Source: Chitinivibrionales bacterium
GTDB lineage: Bacteria > Fibrobacterota > Chitinivibrionia > Chitinivibrionales > WJKA01
Reading direction: 5' to 3'
Length of the DNA stretch: 64,000 nt
Assembly: GCA_014728215.1 (NCBI GenBank)
Contig: WJLZ01000068.1
Coordinates: forward strand, 1-64,000
In this document: positions 1-8,856 of the stretch, piece after piece
Numbering within the stretch: the first letter of the stretch is position 1
How the letters are laid out: every line of letters begins with the position of its first letter
Translations under genes and position numbers: made by a program
Notes under the pieces: model-generated
What the model saw: the letters and a program-made list of their open reading frames with translations, nothing else
What the model was told of the DNA's origin: nothing
Database searches by the model: none

Positions 1-239
1 TTACTTCTTCCCTCTAAAAGAGTTAAATAAATACGCTGTTCTGTCCCTCTAATGTTATTTAAGGGTTAAAACTTACTGAACTTTTCTAAAAAGCCACTCC
101 TTTCCCGGGCTTATAACCCTCTTAGGTGGATAGAACTGCTAATATAATACACTAATAAAATTTTAAAGTCAAGGCATTTTAAATAAAATTAAACTAAAAA
201 GACAAATTAAACTATAAACGGAAAGGGGGTTGCCGTTTT
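1..239. other. AT-rich window edge, no gene recognised
   Basis: This stretch is AT-rich and I see no convincing reading frame, tRNA or rRNA fragment in it. Near its right end, a short inverted repeat (about 218-237, AAACGG with CCGTTT) sits just past the stop codon of the minus-strand gene that follows. It could be a weak terminator, but it has no long T-run on the minus-strand side. Nothing else can be supported. Confidence 0.4.
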
Positions 240-521
240 TCAGGTGATTTTTGCATTTTTAACTTCCCGTTTCATGATAATATAAAGATGCTCTACCGGA
301 AGTGTGCCCGAACGGATACATACATGCGATACCATGGAAACAACTTCCCAGCCATTGTCCCCTGATTTGGCAAGATAGTTATAGAGCGTTATATCCTGCC
401 AGTTCTTTTGCTGTTTGCCGTTCACATAATGGACTTTCCAGGAGATTTCTTTAGGGAGGACAAAACCAAAAATGCCCTTGCCGTGTCTTTCCGCAATTAT
501 GAATTTATGTTCCCATTGCAT
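240..521 (-). CDS. Small DUF4177-like protein
   Basis: A 93-residue soluble protein with no signal peptide or membrane segment. The motif GWEVVSM (residues 57-63) followed by a C-terminal YIIMKR strand (80-85) is the usual signature of DUF4177-type small proteins, whose function is unknown. The ATG at 521 has an AGGA box about eight bases upstream. The gene stands alone, 82 bp beyond the stop of the next minus-strand gene, so it may be co-transcribed with the ABC/TPR genes upstream. The family call rests on a short motif; the reading frame itself looks genuine. Confidence 0.6.
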   Translation of the reverse strand: MQWEHKFIIAERHGKGIFGFVLPKEISWKVHYVNGKQQKNWQDITLYNYLAKSGDNGWEVVSMVSHVCIRSGTLPVEHLYIIMKREVKNAKIT

Positions 522-603
522 AAATTAGTCCTAATTTTCGGCAGAACAGGAATCAATGTGGATAGTACCATAACGGACAAGGCTTGTCAATGATTTCACG
601 GCT

Positions 604-1293
604 TTATTCTTTGACGTGTTCAGAAAAAGAACCGAAGAAATTAAGCTCGAGTTTGCGTTTGATATGTTCTTTGATTCGGGGATTTTCGGTCGATGAGTAG
701 AGAGATTTGAGAAACAAAAGGGCCTGTTCTTTTTTTCCGGCATGGTACATAAATGATGCTGCAAGCCCATGAACATAGGCCGGCGCCTTTTCATTTTTTG
801 ACGCTAACTTCAGGTAAATGGCGGCGGTTTCTTTGTCGTTATAGTGTTGAAAGTGGAGCCATCCTAAATAAAAAGGTAGTTTCCACCGCCTGGTCCCGAA
901 TACTGATATTCCCCGTTTTAAAATAATGCGTGCCGCCTCGGGATTCTTACTATGGTCCGCCAGCATGAGACCGGCAAATTCATAGGCCGGGAAAAACCGG
1001 GGGTTGAGCCTGGTCACAATATCCACCATAGAAACAAGCCATGGGTATTTCCGGTCGGTATCATAGTGTTTACCGAAATAGAGCATGGTCTTGATCCATA
1101 AATGGTTAGCGAATGTTGTATGGAAACCTAGAAGATAAGGCTTAATTTTGTGGGATTGAGGAAGATATGCCATGCTCTCTTTATACCAGGATGCATCTTT
1201 TGAATTGGTTAGTTTATTCTGAACAGCGATGATGGAGCCGACCAGAATAACGAGAGCAAAAAGAGATGCATACAAAAAACCTTTCTCTTTCAT
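604..1293 (-). CDS. Membrane-anchored TPR-like protein of the ABC exporter operon
   Basis: About 229 residues starting at the ATG at 1293, which overlaps the permease stop codon as ATGA; an upstream in-frame start at 1323 would overlap more. A hydrophobic segment at residues 5-24 is probably an uncleaved N-terminal anchor. The rest is helical and TPR-like, with repeated aromatic/alanine helices (for example FFPAYEFAGLMLADH and LPFYLGWLHFQHY). It is likely an exoplasmic or periplasmic scaffold working with the ABC-2 permease and ATPase upstream in the same transcript. No catalytic motif is visible, and the function is inferred from operon position only. Confidence 0.72.
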   Translation of the reverse strand: MKEKGFLYASLFALVILVGSIIAVQNKLTNSKDASWYKESMAYLPQSHKIKPYLLGFHTTFANHLWIKTMLYFGKHYDTDRKYPWLVSMVDIVTRLNPRFFPAYEFAGLMLADHSKNPEAARIILKRGISVFGTRRWKLPFYLGWLHFQHYNDKETAAIYLKLASKNEKAPAYVHGLAASFMYHAGKKEQALLFLKSLYSSTENPRIKEHIKRKLELNFFGSFSEHVKE

Positions 1294-2063
1294 CAGAGAT
1301 CCTTTGTCGTGAAAATGAGACATGAAAGAATAAGAAAGAGAAAAATATAGAGCACACCATAAATAAAAGAAAACAGGATGTAATTAGGGGCAACGCCTAC
1401 AGAGTAGACAACCTGTTCTCTGATATTGAAATGTTCCAGATTAGGAAGAAGATAATAAATAATTTTCAGCAAATTTTCTATAACCGGATTAATACTTGTC
1501 TGTGCGGTCAGTGTGAGTTCCATAAAGTCATTCATATGACCGATAACATAGAAAGCCAGGGTAAAAATAGCCGCCAGCATGGGGGTGGTAATGGTGGAAA
1601 AGAAAATCGAGACCGAGACGATTAGTGCCGTTTCAATCCAGATTAGAAGGACTGCCGAAAAAAGCGGCATGGTTGCTTGTCCGCCCAGATAAATAATAAT
1701 CACCCAGAAAATCAGGGTTAAAATTGCAAAATTTACCGCCAGGGTTACGAGGAGTCCAAAAAATTTTCCTGATACGAAGGTATACCGGAATATCGGTTTT
1801 ACCAGAGTTGAATAGAGTGTCTTGTCAGCTATTTCCTTTGCCAGAAGCCCGACGCCGATAAAGACGGCAAGGAGCAACCCGGCAATCGACATCGTGGCAA
1901 GGCCGAAATCCTGCATCACCTGGACCCGGGCAAAGACAGACCATTCCCCGAAGGAAATCGAAAGAAAAATTAATCCTATCGCAAAAAAGAGGATATTGTA
2001 GAGAACCTTATTACGGATCGTTTCTTTAAAGGTATTGATTGCTATTTGAAAAATTGCATTCAT
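1293..2063 (-). CDS. ABC-2 type transporter permease
   Basis: A 256-residue polytopic membrane protein with about six hydrophobic segments spread from residue 15 to 250. The pattern (N-terminal helix, long soluble stretch, then paired helices) is that of ABC-2 permeases of the NatB/copper-maturation (NosY-like) type. It starts 12 bp after the ATPase stop and overlaps the following TPR gene by four bases, so the three form one operon. It probably exports or flips a substrate at the inner membrane. The substrate cannot be read from the sequence. Confidence 0.85.
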   Translation of the reverse strand: MNAIFQIAINTFKETIRNKVLYNILFFAIGLIFLSISFGEWSVFARVQVMQDFGLATMSIAGLLLAVFIGVGLLAKEIADKTLYSTLVKPIFRYTFVSGKFFGLLVTLAVNFAILTLIFWVIIIYLGGQATMPLFSAVLLIWIETALIVSVSIFFSTITTPMLAAIFTLAFYVIGHMNDFMELTLTAQTSINPVIENLLKIIYYLLPNLEHFNIREQVVYSVGVAPNYILFSFIYGVLYIFLFLILSCLIFTTKDL

Positions 2064-2075
2064 AATAAACCGCTG

Positions 2076-2996
2076 CTATTCTTCCTGCTCATAGAGAACT
2101 TTTTCCAGTGACATTCGCTGGTTTTCTATTTGTATTGGAAAAATTTCATTCACGGCAAGGACCTTCTGACATTCTTCGGCATTTTTTTCTTTCGGCACAA
2201 AGATAGTATTTGTTGAACCATTCCCCTTACTGATCGAATAACCCTTATCGGCAAGGCTTTTCGATACAGCATCGGGAAGGGTTTTTGTGGTTATCCTGGT
2301 TCCCAGAAATCCCTTTGTGAGTAGCTCTGAAATGGGTCCTTCATATTTAAGCCTTCCCTGGGTGAGTACCACTACATTGTCACACAACTGCTCAATGTCC
2401 TGAAGAATATGGGTGCTGAAAAAAATAGTTTTACCTTCCCGGGCAAGCTGCTTGAAAATTTTTCGAAACAGTGCCCTTCCGGGAGGATCCATGCCGCTCA
2501 TAGGTTCATCCATGATAAAAAGGGACGGGTCTCCTAAAAGGGCCTGGGCAATATTGAGTCGTTGCTGCATTCCCTTGGACAATTCTTTAACTTTTTTGTC
2601 TACCGATTTGTGGAGGTTAACGGTTGCCAATGCTTTGTCGGTTTCTTTGTGCATTTCGGATGGAGAAAGACGATTGAGCTTATAAAGATATTCCAGAGAT
2701 TCTCTAACCGATAGATGTCCATAAAAATAGGGCTGCTCCGAAACAAAGGAAATGCCCGCTCGTGCTTTCGGCTTGTGTGACGGTACTCCTCTGATTGTTA
2801 TGGTACCTGCTGTGGGGGTAACAAGACCGGTCAGCATTTTCAGGGAAGTTGTTTTGCCGGCGCCGTTTGGACCCACAAAACCCACAATCCGGTTTTCTTC
2901 GACAGAAAAGGACAAGTCGACAACCGCAGGGACCTTTTTTGCCCTCAGTCCTTTGCGATATATTTTGGTTACACCAGAGAATTCTATAGCGAGCAT
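2076..2996 (-). CDS. ABC transporter ATP-binding protein
   Basis: A 306-residue ATPase partner of the permease downstream. Walker A is GPNGAGKT (residues 42-49), the signature is LSKGMQQRL (139-147, a K-for-G variant of LSGGQ), and Walker B is LFIMDEP (159-165), followed by the D-loop SGMDP. A C-terminal extension of roughly 90 residues follows the switch histidine (FFSTHIL), as in NatA/CcmA-type exporters. The ATG at 2996 lacks a clear Shine-Dalgarno sequence but fits the expected N-terminus. It is the first gene of the three-gene operon, divergent from the deacetylase gene on the other strand. Confidence 0.9.
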   Translation of the reverse strand: MLAIEFSGVTKIYRKGLRAKKVPAVVDLSFSVEENRIVGFVGPNGAGKTTSLKMLTGLVTPTAGTITIRGVPSHKPKARAGISFVSEQPYFYGHLSVRESLEYLYKLNRLSPSEMHKETDKALATVNLHKSVDKKVKELSKGMQQRLNIAQALLGDPSLFIMDEPMSGMDPPGRALFRKIFKQLAREGKTIFFSTHILQDIEQLCDNVVVLTQGRLKYEGPISELLTKGFLGTRITTKTLPDAVSKSLADKGYSISKGNGSTNTIFVPKEKNAEECQKVLAVNEIFPIQIENQRMSLEKVLYEQEE

Positions 2997-3177
2997 AATG
3001 GAAAGTATATCATAATAGATGAGTTAAGTAATAATAAAAATTAATACATTGATTTATAGGCCATGCAATATTCTTTTTAATTTAATACTTTTTGCTGTAA
3101 AACATGTCGAGAGAGTTTGATTGAGCCGGAGGAGATGTTTTGCCGGTATCAAGGTAACGTATAATATTTTATACATA

Positions 3178-4497
3178 ATGTCACCCACAAAAAAACGAAA
3201 GCGTCACCGCTGTAAAAACCATCCGAAAGTAGTTGCCCGGGGCAGATGTGTTGTCTGCGGTTCCTGGATCTGCAAGGAGTGCGGCGTATTTAAGAAGGGA
3301 CAGTTTTACTGTTCCGACAGCTGCGATCCTTCACCGGATAAGCAAAACAAGGTGCCCTCAGCAGAAAACAAAAAAGCTGTTGCAGTATCGTCTTCCCGGC
3401 GAAGCTCGAGGATATGGGCATCATCGTTGTTGCCGCTTCTCGCCGGTATCTGTCTTGCCCTTGGCGGCATTGCATTCGGCATTTTTACTTTGCGCAAGAA
3501 CTGGGAGCTGTCTGCCGAAAATCGGTTTTTAAAAGAAAAACGGATGGACTTAATCGAGATTATCAAGGCAAATAATCGTGAAATAAGCAGTCTGCTCAAA
3601 GAAATACATTCACTCAAGGTTGAGACTGAGGAAAAGGATGAGAAAACAAAAAGTACCCGAAGGAGCAGGCCAAGAAATGTAAAATATTACAAGCCGGCAT
3701 CGGGGCTTCCCTTCAATTTCAAGAACGGTGATGTATCCCAAAAGCTGGTTACGCTGACCTTTGACGGGGGCAGTTATGCCAATGCTGCCGACGAGATTCT
3801 CGACACCCTCAACTCCCGTAATGTTAGGGCGACCATGTTTCTTACCGGAAGATTTATCATGCGACAAACGCCGCTTATCCGTCGGATCGTTGCAGAAGGA
3901 CACGAGTTGGGTAATCACACCTACAGCCATCCCCACCTCACTTCCTGGGCCCGGGACCGGGTGCATGCCACCTTGCCGGATATCAGCGAAAAGATGCTTG
4001 CCCGTGATCTTGCAAAGGCCAATAATATTCTGAGAAAGCGCGTAGGGATAGAATTCAAGCCCTTCTGGCGCGCTCCATATGGAGAAAAAAACCGGCAGAT
4101 TTGCCGGTGGGCTCTCCGCAACGGGTATCTTCATATTGGATGGCGCCAGGGACGGAGCTGGTATCAGAATCTGGACAGCAACGACTGGATTCCGGATGAG
4201 GATACTCCTGGGTACCGTTCCCCGCAGGAGTTTTATGACAAGGTTATATCAATGGCACAAAGTGAACCATGGGGGATCAACGGCGGAATCATTCTGATGC
4301 ACCTTGGGACCGAAAGAAAAGAAAAGGAACAGCAGACACATACTATTTTAGGTAAAACTATCGATCAGCTCCGGGGAATGGGGTATCAATTTGTTACTAT
4401 CTCCGAAATGCTTCAGAAATCAGGGGTTGATATTAACCCCCTGCTTCAGGTCGAGGATGATAAACCCGAAACACCGTTCAACAACACCCGGAAATAA
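3178..4497 (+). CDS. Zinc-finger, membrane-anchored polysaccharide deacetylase (NodB family)
   Basis: About 439 residues from the ATG at 3178; the frame stays open from a TTG at 3121, but the ATG fits better. In order: a Cys/His-rich B-box-like zinc finger (residues 12-49), a transmembrane helix (82-104), a coiled coil (about 110-160), and a NodB deacetylase domain (about 188-420). Visible motifs are TFDGG (194-198), HTYSH (His247/His251), RAPYG (298-302) and a late ILMH-containing strand. The family consensus for the first motif is TFDDG, so the usual metal-binding Asp is Gly here. The finger would lie in the cytoplasm and the enzyme domain outside. The likely substrate is an N-acetylated envelope polysaccharide. 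Confidence 0.85.
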   Translation: MSPTKKRKRHRCKNHPKVVARGRCVVCGSWICKECGVFKKGQFYCSDSCDPSPDKQNKVPSAENKKAVAVSSSRRSSRIWASSLLPLLAGICLALGGIAFGIFTLRKNWELSAENRFLKEKRMDLIEIIKANNREISSLLKEIHSLKVETEEKDEKTKSTRRSRPRNVKYYKPASGLPFNFKNGDVSQKLVTLTFDGGSYANAADEILDTLNSRNVRATMFLTGRFIMRQTPLIRRIVAEGHELGNHTYSHPHLTSWARDRVHATLPDISEKMLARDLAKANNILRKRVGIEFKPFWRAPYGEKNRQICRWALRNGYLHIGWRQGRSWYQNLDSNDWIPDEDTPGYRSPQEFYDKVISMAQSEPWGINGGIILMHLGTERKEKEQQTHTILGKTIDQLRGMGYQFVTISEMLQKSGVDINPLLQVEDDKPETPFNNTRK

Positions 4498-4506
4498 AGG
4501 ATTATA

Positions 4507-5157
4507 ATGTCAACAGAACATCTGCTTCTCCGTATTCCGGCCATTCTTCTGGCGTTAACGGTTCATGAATATGCTCATGGGTGGATTGCTTCGTTGCGCG
4601 GTGATACAACTGCCCGTGATATGGGGCGTCTTACCTTCAATCCCATTGCCCATCTGGATTTTTTTGGGACAATTATGCTCTTGTTCGGACCCTTCGGCTG
4701 GGCGAAACCGGTACCGGTAAATTATCAGAATTTAAAGGATTCCAAAACCGATCCTATTTTTATCAGTGCTGCAGGACCGGTATCGAATATTATCCTTGCC
4801 TGTGTTGCAGGATATTTGTATCGTCTGTTTTTCATGAATCAGTCGCTTTTCGGGCTGTCTGCCGGTGATGTCGGTATATTTTTCAGTTTTCTGATACAAA
4901 TCAACCTTGGAATATCTTTTTTTAATCTGCTGCCAGTCCCTCCTCTAGACGGTTCGAAAATCCTTCTGGGACTGCTGCCGTCATCAAAAGTGCCGACCTA
5001 TCACCGCTATATGAGAAAAGTCCCGATGATATTTTTACTACTCATCATTATCGAATGGTATTTTAATATACCGACGATTTCGCTTATCCTGTATCCGCTT
5101 TATAATCCGTACCGGAGCTTTTGGCTTTATATTATCTTTGGAGGAAAGGCGATATAA
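4507..5157 (+). CDS. Site-2 protease family (M50) membrane metalloprotease
   Basis: A 216-residue polytopic protein. The zinc motif HEYAH (His20, Glu21, His24) lies in the first hydrophobic helix, and PPLDG (145-149, Asp148) in a later one supplies the third metal ligand. This is the short YwhC/SREBP-type M50 family without PDZ domains, which cleaves substrates within the membrane. It starts nine bases after the deacetylase stop behind an AAAGG box, so it is probably co-transcribed with it. Its substrate is unknown; with no anti-sigma factor next to it, an RseP-like role is not supported. Confidence 0.85.
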   Translation: MSTEHLLLRIPAILLALTVHEYAHGWIASLRGDTTARDMGRLTFNPIAHLDFFGTIMLLFGPFGWAKPVPVNYQNLKDSKTDPIFISAAGPVSNIILACVAGYLYRLFFMNQSLFGLSAGDVGIFFSFLIQINLGISFFNLLPVPPLDGSKILLGLLPSSKVPTYHRYMRKVPMIFLLLIIIEWYFNIPTISLILYPLYNPYRSFWLYIIFGGKAI

Positions 5158-5161
5158 CACA

Positions 5162-6172
5162 ATGCAGAAAATCAGGGTCCCTGTTGCCCGTCGAAAAAAA
5201 ATAATCGGCAACTTCAAAAACGCATCGATTCTGGTTGTCGGCGATATTATCATCGATGAGTATTTGTGGGGTGATGTTTTACGGATTTCTCCCGAAGCTC
5301 CGGTACCGGTAGTTAATGTGACACGAGAATCACTTTGTCTGGGCGGCGCGGCAAATGTCGTGCAAAATCTTAAAAGTGTTGATGTCACTCCCTATATCGT
5401 TGCTCTGTGTGGTGATGATTCCAATGGGAAACGATTGATAAAAATGCTTGAACAGCTGAATTGCTCTACCGAGGGAATTGCTGTATCCCGAAGCCGTCCC
5501 ACAACGATCAAGACCAGAATCATGGCCCGTCATCAGCAGATCGTAAGAGCCGACCGGGAAGTCGATGAAGCTCTTACCAGAGAAGAATACAGCCTGCTGT
5601 GGGATAAAATCCAAAAGATTCTTCCTAAAGTCGATGGTGTTGTCATTTCCGATTATGGAAAAGGGGTGATTTCCCGCCCATTAACAAAGCGCCTGATCGA
5701 ACAGTGTAGAAAACAACGGATTCATATTGCAATCGACCCCAAAGAGCGTCATTTCGATCTTTATAAGCAAGTTAATATTATCACACCAAACCTCCGTGAA
5801 GCCCATGCTGCCCTTGGAATACCCTATAAAGCATGTGGTATTGAGGAGGTTGAAAGCCTTGGATGGAAGCTGTTGGATAAACTTAAATTGGCAAGCCTCC
5901 TGGTTACTCTTGGAGAAGAAGGAATGGCTGTTTTTGAGAGTAATAGGAAGAAATTCAACCATTTACCTACTATGGCGGTCAAGGTTTTTGATGTAACCGG
6001 AGCGGGCGATACGGTGATCAGTATCTATGCCGCCGCAGCCGCAGCCGGCGCTACACCGCTTGAAGCTGCATGGCTGGCGAATCATGCTGCGGGTCTAACG
6101 GTCGCCGAATTGGGAACCGCATGTGTGACTTCTGAATCACTTACTGAAGCATGCAAAAGAATTCAGAGGTAA
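5162..6172 (+). CDS. rfaE1: D-glycero-beta-D-manno-heptose-7-phosphate kinase
   Basis: A 336-residue PfkB/ribokinase-fold sugar kinase of the RfaE domain I type. It shows the N-terminal VVGDIIIDEYLWGDV pattern with the SPEAPVPV loop typical of HldE/RfaE1, and the anion-hole motif TGAGDT near residues 278-283. It phosphorylates heptose 7-phosphate on the way to ADP-heptose for the LPS inner core. It ends after the kinase domain, so the nucleotidyltransferase half (RfaE2) must be elsewhere. The ATG at 5162 follows GGAGGAAAGG; a TTG at 5138 would overlap the M50 gene. The operon with deacetylase and M50 protease fits envelope biogenesis. Confidence 0.9.
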   Translation: MQKIRVPVARRKKIIGNFKNASILVVGDIIIDEYLWGDVLRISPEAPVPVVNVTRESLCLGGAANVVQNLKSVDVTPYIVALCGDDSNGKRLIKMLEQLNCSTEGIAVSRSRPTTIKTRIMARHQQIVRADREVDEALTREEYSLLWDKIQKILPKVDGVVISDYGKGVISRPLTKRLIEQCRKQRIHIAIDPKERHFDLYKQVNIITPNLREAHAALGIPYKACGIEEVESLGWKLLDKLKLASLLVTLGEEGMAVFESNRKKFNHLPTMAVKVFDVTGAGDTVISIYAAAAAAGATPLEAAWLANHAAGLTVAELGTACVTSESLTEACKRIQR

Positions 6173-6176
6173 TAAA

Positions 6177-6205
6177 TTGATATCCTTTTTGCCAAGATTT
6201 ATTTT
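6177..6205 (+). promoter_or_regulatory. Candidate sigma-70-type promoter for the tRNA
   Basis: TTGATA and TATTTT are separated by 17 bp, with the -10 ending 19 bp before the mature tRNA 5' end. Spacing and placement fit a tRNA promoter. It lies just past the rfaE1 stop, so read-through from that operon is also possible. Confidence 0.45.
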
Positions 6206-6224
6206 AGCACAGCAAAAAGATAAA

Positions 6225-6298
6225 GGGCCCATAACTCAGTTGGTTAGAGTAGCGGACTCATAATCCGTTTGTCCTAGGTTCGAGTCCTAGTGGGCCCA
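6225..6298 (+). tRNA. tRNA with CAU anticodon, probably tRNA-Ile2 (or elongator Met)
   Basis: A complete cloverleaf folds: acceptor GGGCCCA with TGGGCCC plus discriminator A; D-stem ACTC/GAGT; anticodon stem GCGGA/TCCGT (one G-T pair) around loop CTCATAA; five-base variable loop; T-arm CTAGG-TTCGAGT-CCTAG. The CCA end is not encoded. Anticodon CAU could be Met or the lysidine-modified Ile that reads AUA. C4-G69 and C5-G68 pairs with a CTCATAA loop are features of E. coli tRNA-Ile2 recognised by TilS, while E. coli elongator Met has other pairs there. I therefore favour Ile2, without certainty. Confidence 0.88.
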
Positions 6299-6390
6299 TT
6301 AAAATTGTGAAAAGAAAGAACTTGAAAGCTTTGTATCCTCTGGAAATATTCTCAAGAAAAATATATACTGTTTACGGCCCAAAAAATCCC

Positions 6391-6424
6391 AAAAGCACTT
6401 CGTTATCATGAAGTGCTTTTTTTG
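6391..6424 (+). terminator. Rho-independent terminator
   Basis: An 11-bp perfect stem (AAAAGCACTTC with GAAGTGCTTTT) around an eight-base loop, running into a T-tract. It lies about 90 bp after the tRNA and before the zinc-ribbon gene, so it probably ends the tRNA transcript and any rfaE1 read-through. The 6299-6517 stretch holds nothing else I recognise. Confidence 0.85.
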
Positions 6425-6517
6425 TTTCCAATAATCGTGAATAATATATATAATTTGACAGCATTTCGAAGGGGATACGCTTTTTGATACCTGTATAGTG
6501 AGTGGGAGTTATCGAAT

Positions 6518-7258
6518 ATGAAACCGGAATTAGAAAATCTTATTAAACTGCAAGAGATTGATTTACGAATCCATGAACTTGAGTTATCCAAAGTTGAGCA
6601 CCCGGAAGCAGTAACAAAACTGGAAGGCGAGATCAACGATGCGAGTCGGGAAGCTGAAAGAATTACGTCCCGGCTTGAACAGGTTGAGCAAGACAAGAAG
6701 GATGCCAGTCATAAAATTACCGAGGCGAAGGAGTCGCTTGACAAAAGTCAGGAAAGGCTCAACGCCATTACCACCAACCGGGAATATGATGCAGTTCATG
6801 CAGAAATTGAAGCTCATAAAGCATCTATTCAGACCGAAGAGGACCGTCAGATTAATGCATCTGAAGAATTGGAACAATTGACCGAGCTTAAAAAAGAGGC
6901 CGATGAAAAACTCGAAAAAGTTAAAAGCGAAAACGAACCACAAATCAACGATTTAAAAGAAAAGATTGCTTCAATCGATTCACGGATCGCCGGTGTAGAG
7001 GAAGAGCGTAACAACGTAGTTCCCAATATTTCAAAACCCACCCTGGGAACCTATGATTTTATCAGAAATAAACGGAAAAACAGAAAAGCCCTCAGTTTTA
7101 TCGACAGCAAAGGAACCTGTTCGGTCTGCTTTAAGGTTTTAGAACCTCAGCTTATTAATGAAGTGAAAAAGGGAGACCGGTTGCGTCAGTGCGGAAGTTG
7201 CGGGTCTATTCTTCTCTGGCAGGAGGATATAGAGCAATCGGAGTCTTCTGAGCAGTAA
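6518..7258 (+). CDS. Coiled-coil protein with C-terminal zinc ribbon (COG1579 type)
   Basis: A 246-residue protein. A long, highly charged coiled-coil hairpin (about 10-180) is followed by a C4 zinc ribbon with Cys201, Cys204, Cys225 and Cys228. This is the CT398/zf-RING_7 architecture found across bacteria. The biochemical role is poorly defined; links to RNA polymerase or secretion partners have been proposed for chlamydial members. The ATG at 6518 has GGGAG nine bases upstream. The gene is a single transcription unit between the tRNA terminator and a convergent gene. Confidence 0.85.
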   Translation: MKPELENLIKLQEIDLRIHELELSKVEHPEAVTKLEGEINDASREAERITSRLEQVEQDKKDASHKITEAKESLDKSQERLNAITTNREYDAVHAEIEAHKASIQTEEDRQINASEELEQLTELKKEADEKLEKVKSENEPQINDLKEKIASIDSRIAGVEEERNNVVPNISKPTLGTYDFIRNKRKNRKALSFIDSKGTCSVCFKVLEPQLINEVKKGDRLRQCGSCGSILLWQEDIEQSESSEQ

Positions 7259-7307
7259 CTCGAGGGCTAATCCTCCACCCTTCACCTCCAGGGCTTTATC
7301 AGCCGCT

Positions 7308-8705
7308 CTATAAATAGATCTTTTCTCCGGCTTTCGGGATATGCACATTTTTATATCCCTTGCTGTGAAGTGCATTTTTCAGCGGTTGTGCCTGTTCCAG
7401 TTCACCATGAACCAGGAAGATGTTCTCCAGCTTTGACGGCGGACAGTATTTGATATAATCAAGAAGGCCCCTTCGGTCTGCATGGGCGCTGAAGGTATCC
7501 AGATTTTTTACCTGAGCTCTGACAACATGTTTTTCTCCAAATATTTTGACCTCTCTGTGGCCGTCGATAATTTTTCTGGCAAGAGTTTCTCTTACTGCAT
7601 GGCCGACAAAGAGAATGACATTTCGGTGGTTTCCGATATTATTTCTCAAATGATGTAATATCCTGCCGGCTTCGGCCATACCCGATGCAGAAATGATAAT
7701 ATGAGGATAATCCAGGTTATTCAATCTTTTTGAATCTTCAACCTCAGTGATGTATTTCAGGCGCGGGAATTCGAAGGGATCTTCTCCATGGCGGGTAAAA
7801 ATTCGTGTTGTTTCGCGGTCAAAGCATTCGGGGTGTTTTCTGAAGACCTCTGTTGCATGGCTGGCCAGAGGACTGTCCACATAAATTGGAATATCGGGAA
7901 TGCGATTCTGATTGTACAGCTTGTGGAGCGTATGGACCAGTTCCTGTGTTCTTCCTACGGCAAATGCTGGTATAATTAGCTTCCCGCCTGCAGCGGCCGT
8001 GTACCGTATTATGCCGGCAAATTTCTCATGAGTATCCTCCGGTGATTCATGAAAGCGGTTACCGTAGGTGCTTTCCATGATAAGCAGGTCCAGAGAACGG
8101 GGCAGATTCGGGTCATGGATGATTGGTTTGTCCGGCCTCCCAATATCTCCGGCATACCCAAAACGCATTGAGGTGCTGCCGTTTTTAATATAACAATGAA
8201 TACTGGCCGAACCCAGAATATGACCGCCTTCGAGAAAACGAACCTCCATACCAGGAGCCACAGTAAAAGACTTATCATAGTCGATCCCGACAAATTGTTC
8301 CGATGCAGCTTCAGCATCTCTCATGGTATAGAGAGGAACAATGGGGGGCTTCTTCTGCTTTAGGCGGATTTTATTGAGCCATTCGATATCTTTTTCTTGG
8401 ATATGGCCCGAATCACGCAGCATAATTTTGCACAGATCCACCGTCGGCGGTGTCGCATAGATCGGTCCCCTGAAACCATTTTTAACAAGGTTAGGGATAT
8501 TTCCGCTGTGATCGATATGGGCATGGGTGAGTACGCAAGCGTCTATTTCAGCAGGATCGAAACTAAAATTGAGATTCTTTTCATAGCTCTCCTGCCGCCG
8601 TCCCTGATAAAGGCCGCATTCAAAAAGTATTTTTTTCCCATTGACTGAAAGTAGATGCTGGGATCCGGTTACTGTTTGAGTACCGCCGAGAAACGTTATG
8701 TCCAT
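7308..8705 (-). CDS. MBL-fold beta-CASP nuclease/hydrolase
   Basis: A 465-residue metallo-beta-lactamase-fold protein of the RNA-processing (CPSF/YSH1-like) branch. HAHIDHSG (61-68) is the core metal motif. A further metal ligand lies in GGHILGSAS, and a beta-CASP insert (about 200-330) and C-terminal RMMBL region with FSAHADRRGLLDYI and a late LVHGE follow. Such enzymes cut RNA or act as exonucleases, and a bacterial substrate cannot be assigned here. The ATG at 8705 has AAGGAG six bases upstream. It stands alone and converges on the zinc-ribbon gene with about 50 bp between them. Confidence 0.87.
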   Translation of the reverse strand: MDITFLGGTQTVTGSQHLLSVNGKKILFECGLYQGRRQESYEKNLNFSFDPAEIDACVLTHAHIDHSGNIPNLVKNGFRGPIYATPPTVDLCKIMLRDSGHIQEKDIEWLNKIRLKQKKPPIVPLYTMRDAEAASEQFVGIDYDKSFTVAPGMEVRFLEGGHILGSASIHCYIKNGSTSMRFGYAGDIGRPDKPIIHDPNLPRSLDLLIMESTYGNRFHESPEDTHEKFAGIIRYTAAAGGKLIIPAFAVGRTQELVHTLHKLYNQNRIPDIPIYVDSPLASHATEVFRKHPECFDRETTRIFTRHGEDPFEFPRLKYITEVEDSKRLNNLDYPHIIISASGMAEAGRILHHLRNNIGNHRNVILFVGHAVRETLARKIIDGHREVKIFGEKHVVRAQVKNLDTFSAHADRRGLLDYIKYCPPSKLENIFLVHGELEQAQPLKNALHSKGYKNVHIPKAGEKIYL

Positions 8706-8856
8706 GGATCTCCTTTTGAAAGAGTAACAATAAATATTTTATTATTATTGCAGAGAAGGTACAAGATGATTATAGTATATACTGCACTGTCCAGGCATTC
8801 TTCTGCAATTTGCAAGTACATTGTCTATGGCGAAAAGATTAACCCGGGAGGGTAAA

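Noticed and set aside
3610-4134. A 174-codon minus-strand frame opposite the deacetylase gene
   Set aside because: The opposite strand carries strong NodB motifs; this is a shadow.
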